From assembly GCA_030152805.1 (NCBI GenBank), contig JASLIG010000024.1, forward strand, positions 1-12,855: a DNA stretch of 12,855 nt. Direction: 5' to 3'. This DNA comes from Solirubrobacterales bacterium (GTDB taxonomy: Bacteria; Actinomycetota; Thermoleophilia; Solirubrobacterales; 70-9). Every line of letters begins with the position of its first letter. The first letter of the stretch is position 1. Positions 1 through 6,432 of this stretch are shown here, piece by piece. The notes under the pieces were generated by a model. That model saw only the letters and a program-made list of their open reading frames with translations, searched no databases and was not told where the DNA came from. The position numbers and the translations under genes were made by a program.

Positions 1-1014
1 GAGCACCTCGCGGGCATGGGGGATGTCGAGGTTGTCCTCGGTCTCGACCGACCAGGGCAGCTCGACCAACCACTCCAGGTAGGTGCGGATGACGCCGTGC
101 TCGGCCGCCGCCGGCGGCAGTTTCTCCAGCCGCGCGAGCTCGCGGTCGGCCGCCTTCTGGGCGTGCTCGGGCAGTTTCGCCGCTTCGATTTTCTCCCGCA
201 GTTCGTTGACTTCGGCCTGCTGCTCGTCGCCCTCTCCCAGCTCGTCCTGGATCGCTTTCATCTGCTGGCGCAGGAAGAACTCGCGCTGTCCTTTGTCGAT
301 CTCCGACTGCACCTGCGACTGGATCTGAGTGCCGAGCTGCACCACCTCGAGCTCGCGGGCGAGGATCTGGGAGAGGTGGCGCAGGCGGGCGACGACCTCG
401 ACCTCCTCGAGCTGCTGCTGCTTCTCCTCGGTGGAGATGCGCAGGGCGCCGGCGATCAGGTGGGCGAGGGCGGCGGGGTCGTCGAGGTTGGCGACCGCCA
501 TCTGCAGCTCCTCGGGCAGGTAGGGGATCTGCTCGATGATCTCGGAGAAGGTGCGCTGCACGTTTCGGGTCAGTGCCTCCAGCTCGGGGCCGTCGGCGGT
601 GATGTCGGGCAGCTCGCTTATCCGCGCCACCAGGTAGGGCTGCTCGGCGACGTAGGGGCCGAGCTTGACCCGCTGAGTGCCCTGGACGAGGATGCGCAGG
701 GTTCCGTCGGGGACCTTGAGCATGCGGGCGACGACGCCGACGACGCCGACCTCGTAGAGGTCGTCCGGCCCGGGCTCCTCGTTCTCGGGGTCGCGAGCCG
801 CGACCATTGCCAGCATCCGGTTGGCGCCGAGCACGTCGTTGACGAGCTTGATCGAGCGCTCCTGGCCGACCGCCAGTGGGGTCAGCGTCTCCGGAAAGGT
901 GACGGTGTCCCGCAGGGGTAGGACGGGCAGCGCGTCGGGCAGCGGCTCCGAGATGCGGATCGCGTTTTCGGCGTCGACGGAGTCGACGACCTCGAGGACG
1001 GGGCTGCCCTCCAT
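1..1014 (-). CDS. lon: Lon protease (endopeptidase La), N-terminal part, cut by window edge
   Basis: ATP-dependent cytoplasmic serine protease that degrades misfolded and regulatory proteins. Only the first 338 codons are in the window; the frame stays open to base 1, so the AAA+ and Ser-Lys protease domains lie outside. Visible parts are the N-terminal LON substrate-binding domain (from about residue 16, starting LPDALPVLPLRDTVTFP) and then the helical linker with the family hallmark GQREFFLRQQMKAIQDELGE and the Y-L-E-W-L-V-E-L-P-W motif. The latter corresponds to the segment just before the ATPase domain in E. coli and Bacillus Lon. The start is the ATG at 1014, which shares one base with the TGA stop of the upstream Hsp20 gene. 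A purine-rich Shine-Dalgarno lies just ahead of it, so the two genes look translationally coupled. Identification is firm. Confidence 0.97.
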   Translation of the reverse strand, partial: MEGSPVLEVVDSVDAENAIRISEPLPDALPVLPLRDTVTFPETLTPLAVGQERSIKLVNDVLGANRMLAMVAARDPENEEPGPDDLYEVGVVGVVARMLKVPDGTLRILVQGTQRVKLGPYVAEQPYLVARISELPDITADGPELEALTRNVQRTFSEIIEQIPYLPEELQMAVANLDDPAALAHLIAGALRISTEEKQQQLEEVEVVARLRHLSQILARELEVVQLGTQIQSQVQSEIDKGQREFFLRQQMKAIQDELGEGDEQQAEVNELREKIEAAKLPEHAQKAADRELARLEKLPPAAAEHGVIRTYLEWLVELPWSVETEDNLDIPHAREVL

Positions 1015-1421
1015 CACTCTCTCCCGATCGGCACTCGGCGCGTCGTCTCCGCCGGGTCGCGCAGGGGAAGGTCGATGCGCAGTACCCCGTCTTCGTAATT
1101 GGCGCTGGCCCGCTCGGGGTCGACGTCGACCTGCAACTCGACCACCCGCCGGAACGGTCCCGAGGGAATCTCGACCTGCTGGTAGACCCGCCCCTCGGTC
1201 TCCTGCACCTGCCGCTCCCCGACGATCGCCAGCTGCCGGCTGCCCACCTCGATCCCGACCTCATCGAGGCTGACCCCGGCCAGATCGACCTTCACCACGG
1301 CTCTCTGCGGATCCCCGCAGTAATAGACGTCCACGTTGGGCGTGAACCCCCTGCTCCTGCGACTGACGTAGGTGGTCCGTGCCCACGCATATAGATCCCG
1401 CTCCGGCATCGGCCAGAACAT
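1014..1421 (-). CDS. Hsp20/alpha-crystallin family small heat-shock protein
   Basis: ATP-independent holdase chaperone expected to bind unfolding proteins in the cytoplasm. The product is 135 aa, a normal length for the family. The alpha-crystallin domain runs from about residue 26 to 122 (FTPNVDVYY ... YEDGVLRIDLPL), with the GVLxIxLP signature at 112-119 and the IPSGPFRR beta-strand segment at 85-92. A C-terminal RRVPI (128-132) resembles the I/V-x-I tail that docks between subunits. Two in-frame ATGs (1421 and 1409) are possible and neither has a good Shine-Dalgarno; the upstream one is taken. It starts 15 bases after the stop of the small Cys protein and overlaps lon by one base, forming a three-gene quality-control operon in which a holdase is made with the protease that clears its clients. 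Confidence 0.93.
   Translation of the reverse strand: MFWPMPERDLYAWARTTYVSRRSRGFTPNVDVYYCGDPQRAVVKVDLAGVSLDEVGIEVGSRQLAIVGERQVQETEGRVYQQVEIPSGPFRRVVELQVDVDPERASANYEDGVLRIDLPLRDPAETTRRVPIGRE
1017..1025 (-). promoter_or_regulatory. Ribosome binding site of lon inside the hsp20 3' end
   Basis: On the minus strand GGGAGAGAG ends two bases before the ATG at 1014, with its GGGAG core about six bases away. It overlaps the last codons of the Hsp20 gene. This supports the 1014 start and coupling through the one-base TGA/ATG overlap. Confidence 0.7.
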
Positions 1422-1436
1422 TAGCCAGGTCGGCTA

Positions 1437-1619
1437 TCAGGCTGTCTGCGATGCCCAGCGAGGCGGCCGCATCAGCAGCACGGGCTGCCTCGGCGGCACC
1501 AGGCCCTCGGGGCGGTCGGGCCGGAAGGTGGCGCAGGGCTCGTCGAGCTCGAGGGCGCAGAGGAGGTTCTTCTGGAAGTAGCAGTCCTCGCAACTCGGTT
1601 TTTTCTGCTTGCGCGGCAC
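1437..1619 (-). CDS. Small four-cysteine (probable metal-binding) protein
   Basis: A 60-aa basic protein of unknown function. The GTG at 1619 is chosen because the protein-like sequence begins there (PRKQKKPSCEDCYF); an upstream ATG at 1745 would add 42 residues of low-complexity, Arg-rich sequence. Cysteines at 10, 13, 21 and 29 form C-x2-C-x7-C-x7-C, a spacing compatible with one zinc ion or an iron-sulfur centre. The rest has the Pro/Arg-rich stretch FRPDRPEGLVPPRQP (32-46). No Shine-Dalgarno is visible, but CAATAT lies 7 bases before the GTG, as expected for a leaderless transcript. It is first in the operon with hsp20 and lon, which suggests a role in stress sensing or substrate delivery (inference). 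I recognise no named domain. Confidence 0.7.
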   Translation of the reverse strand: MPRKQKKPSCEDCYFQKNLLCALELDEPCATFRPDRPEGLVPPRQPVLLMRPPRWASQTA

Positions 1620-1626
1620 AACGGCG

Positions 1627-1632
1627 ATATTG
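1627..1632 (-). promoter_or_regulatory. Candidate -10 box of the Cys protein-hsp20-lon operon
   Basis: On the minus strand CAATAT is followed by 7 bases and then the GTG at 1619, the geometry of a leaderless transcript. No convincing -35 box is seen. The divergent intergenic region 1620-1757 contains neither a CIRCE element nor an obvious HspR inverted repeat. Confidence 0.35.
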
Positions 1633-1714
1633 CCAACCCCGTGACGCTTTCGTGAGACCCAATTCCGCAAATCGCTACCTCTTCGACACAGTCTCGTCAC
1701 AGGTTCCCCGCGTC

Positions 1715-1745
1715 TTGCGGAAGCGGGCACTGGCCTCGCTACCAT
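1715..1745 (+). promoter_or_regulatory. Candidate promoter of the fatty-acid hydroxylase gene
   Basis: TTGCGG at 1715-1720 and TACCAT at 1740-1745 resemble -35 and -10 boxes with a long 19-base spacer. The -10 box ends 12 bases before the ATG at 1758, so the transcript would have almost no leader. This fits the absence of a Shine-Dalgarno. The spacer length makes this weak. Confidence 0.3.
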
Positions 1746-1757
1746 GGGCCGTACCCG

Positions 1758-2381
1758 ATGGACGCCGATCGGACCCAGAAGCTCGCCGCCTCCCCACAGC
1801 TGTTCGAGAGCGACTTCCTAAATTTCTTTTCGCGGGTGCACCCCTCGGTCCCGGCGATCGTCTTCGTGCCCGTAATCGTCGCGATGGAGTGGCTCGGCGC
1901 CGACCGGGGCTACGCGGTCTGGCAGCTGCTCCTGCTCAACCTCGCCGGGGTCGGCATCTGGACGCTGACCGAGTACTGGCTGCACCGGCTTGTCTTCCAC
2001 TGGGAGCCCGACAACGCCTTCGGGCGGCGCATGCACTTCATTATCCACGGCATCCACCACGACCACCCCAACGACAAGCTGCGGCTGGTCATGCCCCCGG
2101 CGGTGGCGATCCCGCTGGCGGCGCTCTTCTTCTTCGCCTTCACGCTGGTCTTCGGCGCGCCGGCGGCCTACCCGATCTTCGGCGGCTTCATCTTCGGCTA
2201 CCTCGCCTACGACTACACGCACTACTACGTGCACCACTTCGTGCCCAAATCGGACTTCGGCAAGCGCTTGCGCGAGCAGCACATGCGCCACCACTTCCAG
2301 GACCACCGCTACGGCTTCGGCGTCTCCTCACCGCTCTGGGACGTCATCTTCCAGACCCTGCCGCGCAAGCGCCAGCGATAG
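1758..2381 (+). CDS. Fatty-acid hydroxylase superfamily membrane enzyme (FA2H/Scs7-like)
   Basis: Predicted membrane-bound di-iron oxygenase of the fatty-acid hydroxylase/sterol desaturase superfamily, closest in layout to fatty-acid 2-hydroxylases. The 207-aa product has hydrophobic segments at about 31-46, 54-70, 113-132 and 137-152. It has the expected histidine clusters: H76-x4-H81 (HRLVFH), H93/H97/H100/H101 (HFIIHGIHH), H155/H159/H160 (HYYVHH) and H175/H178/H179 plus H183 (HMRHHFQDH). The final GFGVSSPLWD is typical of this family. It lacks the cytochrome b5 domain fused to yeast Scs7, so electrons must come from a separate donor. The ATG at 1758 has no Shine-Dalgarno. It is monocistronic, divergent from the Lon operon and convergent with the PucR-type regulator. 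Substrate is not determinable; a hydroxylated membrane fatty acid is the best guess. Confidence 0.88.
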   Translation: MDADRTQKLAASPQLFESDFLNFFSRVHPSVPAIVFVPVIVAMEWLGADRGYAVWQLLLLNLAGVGIWTLTEYWLHRLVFHWEPDNAFGRRMHFIIHGIHHDHPNDKLRLVMPPAVAIPLAALFFFAFTLVFGAPAAYPIFGGFIFGYLAYDYTHYYVHHFVPKSDFGKRLREQHMRHHFQDHRYGFGVSSPLWDVIFQTLPRKRQR

Positions 2382-2401
2382 AGCCCGGTAGGTCGGCGGG
2401 C

Positions 2402-2603
2402 GAATTGATGTCGCATGCACATCCAAGCTGGAGTGCCAAGAGGTACCTACTAGCTTTTCCGCTGCCTGAGCTGGCAAACGCCCAGGGCAGTAGCGATCTG
2501 CTCTCCCGGGAATGTGCCGAAGGCGCGATATGCAATCTGTTTCTGTGCGGCGCCAGCCGCACTCAATCTCCGTCGCTAAGCCGTAGGCGTGCGACATCAA
2601 TTC
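2402..2603. repeat. 17-bp inverted repeat pair, crossing the larger palindrome
   Basis: The 17 bases at 2402-2418 recur inverted at 2587-2603 with one mismatch (GAATTGATGTCGCA is identical in both). The right copy ends exactly where the right arm of the 2486-2626 palindrome begins, while the left copy lies 67 bp outside that palindrome's left arm. The two pairings therefore cross (A-B-A'-B') rather than nest. The ends could be read as terminal repeats of a 202-bp transposase-less element, or as a template-switch scar. No clear target-site duplication was found. Confidence 0.75.
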
Positions 2604-2626
2604 CGGGAGAGCAGATCGCTACTGCC
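2486..2626. repeat. Nested palindromic element with 24-bp perfect arms (element 3)
   Basis: Bases 2486-2509 and 2603-2626 are perfectly complementary over 24 bp around a 93-bp spacer. Near the centre is a second perfect hairpin (GTGCGGC at 2545-2551, loop GCCA, GCCGCAC at 2556-2562). The right arm contains the TAG stop (2621-2619) and last codons of the PucR-type regulator, so the element fills most of the space between two convergent genes. No T-tract follows the outer arms, so it is not an ordinary intrinsic terminator. The rest of 2382-2618 holds no gene that I can support. Confidence 0.85.
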
Positions 2627-3803
2627 GCCCGTCGTGGTGGCGCAGGGCGATCTCCAGCTCGAAGCGGGCATCGGGGTCGTCCAGTTGGTTCCCGAGCAGC
2701 TCGCGCAGCCGCGCCACGCGGTAGCGCGCGGTCTGGGGGTGGACGTGCAGGGCCGCGGCCATCTCGACCGAGTTGCCGCGCTGGCGCACGTAGGCGAGCG
2801 CCGTATCGCGCATGCGCGCTCGCGCGTTCTCGGTCAGCTCCGCGAAGGGAGCGAGCCGCCGCGCGGCGATCCTGCCGGCGAGGGCACTGCCCTCGAAGAG
2901 CAGGAGGTCGGCGAGGTGCTCCTCGGCGCGGACCGTCCCCTCGGCTTTGACCGCGCCCGCTTCGAGCGCGCGCAGGGCGGTCTTGGCCAGCCCCCAGGAA
3001 GGCCGCAGGCTGGCGGGCTCGCAAGCGGGGCCGAGCGCCGCCGCGACGCGATCGGCAATACGGGCCAGCGCCTTACCCCGACCGGGGCCCTCGGGATCGG
3101 GAACCAGCACGCAACCCAGCTGCTCGAACTGGGTGACCAGGGCGTCGGCGGGCAGAAGGGCCGCAAGCTCGCCCAGGCTCTCGGCCGCGCAGGCGATCGG
3201 GGCAAACCGCCCCGGCACCTTCCAGCCCGCCGCCTGCGCCACGGCCCGCACGTCGCCCGGTTCGGGCGAAGGCTCTCGCATCAGCAGGGCGACGAGCTCG
3301 TAACGGCGGCGGCGGCGCAGCTCTTCGTTCTCGGATTGCGCCGCAGCGTAGCCATCGACCGAATCGGCAGCGAGCTCGTCGATGTAGGCGAAGATCGCCT
3401 CGGCGAGGAGGCTCAGTACCTCCGGCTCGAGCTTCGCCCGGCGCCCCACCTCGGCGATGTGACGCCAGGCCACTCGCGCCCCGACGCGGTAGGCCGCCTG
3501 CAGGGAATCGAGGGTGCGGCCCTGGCGCAACTCGCCACGGCCGAGGTCGACGTAGATCTCGTGCCCGAGGCCGCGGCCGGCATCCGGTTCGCGGATCAGG
3601 ACGACGAACCGGCTCAGCGCCTCGGCGACGCCGGTGCGGATTCCGCGACCGAATCGACCCTCCAGCGGCCGCGCGTACTCGGGCACCTGGCTGGCGATCG
3701 TCTCGAGGATCTCCTCGGTGATCGCGGCGAGCTCGGGCTCGATCAGGTCGGCGACCGACGCCGGCAGGCCACGCCAGGGCTCTGAGTCGAGACTTTTTGT
3801 CAT
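2619..3803 (-). CDS. PucR-type helix-turn-helix transcriptional regulator
   Basis: A 394-aa cytoplasmic regulator. The N-terminal half (about 15-160) is an alpha-helical domain typical of actinobacterial PucR-like proteins. The middle (about 165-300) is the diverged GGDEF-like/CdaR-type region. The C-terminal HTH_30/PucR_C helix-turn-helix is at about 333-385 (MRDTALAYVRQRGNSVEMAAALHVHPQTARYRVARLRELLG region), whose HVHPQTARYRV recognition helix is characteristic. The start is the ATG at 3803: TATTAT lies exactly 7 bases upstream and there is no Shine-Dalgarno, so the mRNA is probably leaderless. The gene is divergent from the acyl-CoA desaturase across only 78 bp containing inverted repeats. 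Control of the desaturase, and of itself, is the most economical inference. The last codons and stop lie inside a palindromic element. Confidence 0.92.
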   Translation of the reverse strand: MTKSLDSEPWRGLPASVADLIEPELAAITEEILETIASQVPEYARPLEGRFGRGIRTGVAEALSRFVVLIREPDAGRGLGHEIYVDLGRGELRQGRTLDSLQAAYRVGARVAWRHIAEVGRRAKLEPEVLSLLAEAIFAYIDELAADSVDGYAAAQSENEELRRRRRYELVALLMREPSPEPGDVRAVAQAAGWKVPGRFAPIACAAESLGELAALLPADALVTQFEQLGCVLVPDPEGPGRGKALARIADRVAAALGPACEPASLRPSWGLAKTALRALEAGAVKAEGTVRAEEHLADLLLFEGSALAGRIAARRLAPFAELTENARARMRDTALAYVRQRGNSVEMAAALHVHPQTARYRVARLRELLGNQLDDPDARFELEIALRHHDGRQ

Positions 3804-3829
3804 TTATCTAATAATAACTTGACAAAAAG
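3793..3829. promoter_or_regulatory. Inverted repeat over the regulator start (candidate operator 1)
   Basis: CTTTTTGTCA (3793-3802) and TGACAAAAAG (3820-3829) are perfect 10-bp inverted arms separated by 17 bp. The spacer contains the regulator's -10 box and the left arm overlaps its start codon. A further pair GACAAA (3821-3826)/TTTGTC (3835-3840) reuses the right arm with an 8-bp spacer. This makes three copies of a GACAAA half-site in alternating orientation, consistent with binding and autoregulation by the PucR-type protein. Confidence 0.55.
3804..3816 (-). promoter_or_regulatory. -10 box of the PucR-type regulator (leaderless)
   Basis: On the minus strand TATTAT (3816-3811) is followed by TAGATAA and then the ATG at 3803. 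A 7-base gap places transcription initiation at the start codon itself. No good -35 box is visible. Confidence 0.55.
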
Positions 3830-3848
3830 ACTTGTTTGTCCCCCTAGT

Positions 3849-3862
3849 TCTTGTGCACAAGA
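3849..3862. promoter_or_regulatory. 14-bp perfect palindrome upstream of the desaturase (candidate operator 2)
   Basis: TCTTGTGCACAAGA is a perfect palindrome 19 bases upstream of the desaturase ATG at 3882. It lies between a TTGACA hexamer (3819-3824) and a TAGGTT hexamer (3868-3873) that ends 8 bases before that ATG. Its position suits a repressor or activator site for the desaturase. The regulator's true binding sequence is unknown. Confidence 0.5.
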
Positions 3863-3881
3863 GCGCATAGGTTGTCAGGCC

Positions 3882-4772
3882 ATGCATGAGATGACCAAAA
3901 CCGAGAAGGTTGTCAACCTCGGCGCCGTCGTCCTGCCCTTCCTCGCCACCCTGCTCGCGATCGTCCTGCTCTGGAACCGGCTGGTCAGCATCAGCGACCT
4001 CGCTATCGCCGCGGTCATGTACCTGCTGACGGCGATCGGGATCACCGTCGGCTTTCACCGCCTGCTGACCCACCGCTCCTTTCAGACCTCGAAGCCGCTC
4101 GAGTACGCCTTTGCGGTACTCGGCTCGATGGCGGTGCAGGGCCCGGTGATCTCCTGGGTCGCCGATCACCGCAAGCACCACGCGCACACCGACCGCGAGG
4201 GTGACCCGCACAGCCCGCACGTCGGGCATGAGGACGGCCTCAGCGGTGTCCTCAGCGGCCTCTGGCACGCACACGCCGGTTGGCTGGTGTCCACTCAGGG
4301 TCGAGCCGAGTGGACGCGCTACGCGCCAGACCTCCGTGAGGACCGCGGCATGCGGCTAATCGCTCGCAACTTCGTACCGCTGGTCGTTCTCACCCTCGCC
4401 CTTCCCGCACTGGCGGGCTATCTGGTCAGCGGCACCCTGGCCGGAGCGGCGACGGGACTGCTCTGGGGCGGTTTGGTGCGCGTCTTCTTCGTGCATCACG
4501 TCACTTGGAGCGTCAACTCAGTGTGCCACTATTTTGGTACGCGTCGATTCAGTACTGAGGATCGCTCGACCAACGTCTTCTGGCTCGCCCTGCCCTCGCT
4601 TGGTGAGTCCTGGCATCACAACCATCACGCCTTCCCCCGCTCCGCCGTACACGGCCTGCGGCGTTGGGAGATCGATCCCTCCGCTTTGATTATTGGTGCG
4701 TTGGAGAGGGTAGGGCTGGCCTGGAATGTAGTGCGCATCTCACCTGAGCGACAGGCTCAGCGCGCCGCTTGA
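3882..4772 (+). CDS. Acyl-CoA delta-9 (stearoyl-CoA) desaturase
   Basis: Integral-membrane di-iron desaturase that introduces a double bond into fatty acyl chains, adjusting membrane fluidity. The product is 296 aa from the ATG at 3882; an ATG at 3891 is an alternative, and earlier in-frame TTG codons would overlap the operator region. All three histidine boxes are present: H59-x4-H64 (HRLLTH), H96-x2-HH (HRKHH, 96-100) and H245-H-x-HH (HHNHH, 245-249), plus the NSVCH motif (212-216) of acyl-CoA desaturases. Hydrophobic segments lie at about 14-31, 40-57, 162-182 and 185-205. No fused cytochrome b5 or ferredoxin domain is present. It is divergent from the PucR-type regulator, its probable controller. 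No Shine-Dalgarno is evident. Exact regiospecificity is by family analogy. Confidence 0.95.
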   Translation: MHEMTKTEKVVNLGAVVLPFLATLLAIVLLWNRLVSISDLAIAAVMYLLTAIGITVGFHRLLTHRSFQTSKPLEYAFAVLGSMAVQGPVISWVADHRKHHAHTDREGDPHSPHVGHEDGLSGVLSGLWHAHAGWLVSTQGRAEWTRYAPDLREDRGMRLIARNFVPLVVLTLALPALAGYLVSGTLAGAATGLLWGGLVRVFFVHHVTWSVNSVCHYFGTRRFSTEDRSTNVFWLALPSLGESWHHNHHAFPRSAVHGLRRWEIDPSALIIGALERVGLAWNVVRISPERQAQRAA

Positions 4773-4809
4773 GCATCCCCACCTCGCGGCCTGTCATCCA
4801 AATGGCCAG

Positions 4810-4858
4810 AGTGACTTGTGCATATTTGACTATATGAATAGTCACTGTCACTGTGACT
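4810..4858. promoter_or_regulatory. Clustered GTCACT repeats and palindrome (candidate operator)
   Basis: GTCACT occurs in tandem at 4841-4846 and 4847-4852, is followed by GTGACT at 4853-4858, and appears inverted (AGTGAC) at 4810-4815. Within the cluster TGACTAT (4827-4833) and ATAGTCA (4838-4844) form a perfect 7-bp inverted repeat with a 4-base spacer. AGTCAC/GTGACT (4840-4845/4853-4858) form another. The cluster is AT-rich, upstream of the gene for a small DNA-binding protein, and is a plausible site for it or another regulator. The rest of 4773-4921 shows only a candidate -10 box and the ribosome binding site. Confidence 0.5.
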
Positions 4859-4892
4859 CTGCCACACTGCAGGTAGCTGACAACCCGGCAGA

Positions 4893-4920
4893 CATAATGC
4901 TCCCGGGATGAAAGGAAGGA
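4893..4920 (+). promoter_or_regulatory. -10 box and Shine-Dalgarno of the AT-hook protein gene
   Basis: CATAAT at 4893-4898 matches five of six -10 consensus bases. A strong purine run AAAGGAAGGA at 4911-4920 precedes the ATG at 4922. The leader would be about 15-20 bases. No convincing -35 box is seen, consistent with a promoter needing an activator at the upstream repeats. Confidence 0.5.
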
Positions 4921-4921
4921 A

Positions 4922-5326
4922 ATGCCTAGCACCAGCAACGTACTCGACGAGGCTCTCGACCTGGTCAAGAAGAGGCTTGCCGAGCTCGATGAGGAGCGCA
5001 AGCGCCTCGAGCGTGCGCTCGCCGAGCTTGGTGGCAACATCACCCAGCGTGGCCCCGGCCGCCCAAGGGGCAGCGGTCGTCGCGGCCCCGGCCGTCCACC
5101 CAAAGCTGCATCGGGCACCTCGGCGCCGAAAAAACGCCGTCGCCGACGCGGCGGCACCCGCGCCGATCAGGCGGTCGGCCTGGTCGAACAGAAACCGGGC
5201 ATCTCGGCTTCGGAAATCGCCAAGTCGATGAAAATCAAACCCAACTACCTCTACCGGGTCCTCGGCGAACTGGAGAAAGAGGGTCGGGTCAGCAAGAAGG
5301 GCCGGGAGTACCACCCCGCCAAGTAG
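4922..5326 (+). CDS. Small DNA-binding protein: coiled coil, AT-hooks, winged helix
   Basis: A very basic 134-aa protein, not a named family that I recognise with certainty. Residues 7-37 are a Leu/Arg/Glu heptad-like helix likely to dimerise (LDEALDLVKKRLAELDEERK). Residues 43-61 contain two AT-hook-like cores, GPGRPRG and GPGRPPK, which typically enter the minor groove of AT-rich DNA. Residues 70-77 are a Lys/Arg run. Residues 80-134 look like a winged helix-turn-helix (AVGLVEQKPGISASEIAKSM, then NYLYRVLGELEKEGRV and a basic wing). The strong Shine-Dalgarno fixes the start. It is transcribed alone between the desaturase and a strong terminator. A nucleoid-associated or global regulatory role is inference; autoregulation through the upstream repeats is possible. 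Confidence 0.88.
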   Translation: MPSTSNVLDEALDLVKKRLAELDEERKRLERALAELGGNITQRGPGRPRGSGRRGPGRPPKAASGTSAPKKRRRRRGGTRADQAVGLVEQKPGISASEIAKSMKIKPNYLYRVLGELEKEGRVSKKGREYHPAK

Positions 5327-5351
5327 CGATCCGTTCCGCGCTTGCTTGAAC

Positions 5352-5382
5352 AAAGCCGGCCCCAGAAGGGGCCGGCTTTTTC
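5352..5382. terminator. Strong bidirectional intrinsic terminator
   Basis: A 12-bp perfect stem (5352-5363 with 5368-5379, GC-rich AAAGCCGGCCCC type) closes an AGAA tetraloop and is followed by a T run on the plus strand. The minus strand reads the same stem followed by TTTG. It lies 25 bases after the AT-hook gene stop and 18 bases beyond the mdh stop, so it serves two convergent transcription units. It is the only textbook terminator in the window. Confidence 0.95.
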
Positions 5383-5396
5383 ATTGCCGTTTGCGC

Positions 5397-6383
<987 letters not shown>

Positions 6384-6388
6384 GGAAT

Positions 6389-6394
6389 CTCCTT
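6389..6394 (-). promoter_or_regulatory. Ribosome binding site that fixes the mdh start
   Basis: The minus strand reads AAGGAG, five bases, then GTG at 6383. A second AGGAGA sits just upstream. This marks the GTG rather than the ATG 39 bases upstream as the real start. Confidence 0.85.
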
Positions 6395-6432
6395 CTCCTG
6401 ATTCTGATTCGCGGTTTTTCAAGTTCGAAGAG

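Noticed and set aside
16..921. Long plus-strand open frame of about 300 codons
   Set aside because: It is antisense to lon; its Leu/Asp/Gly-rich translation has no protein-like pattern and is the usual shadow of a high-GC gene.
1620..1757. CIRCE or HspR operator upstream of the hsp20-lon operon
   Set aside because: Neither the CIRCE nonamer pair nor a CTTGAGT-type inverted repeat is present in this intergenic region.
2402..2603. A classical insertion sequence or MITE
   Set aside because: There are inverted ends but no transposase gene and no convincing target-site duplication; kept only as a repeat.
1379..2950. 523-codon plus-strand open frame
   Set aside because: It runs antisense to the Cys protein gene, out of frame through the hydroxylase gene and antisense to the regulator. 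The translation is Arg/Ala/Pro-rich, as expected of a wrong frame in GC-rich DNA.
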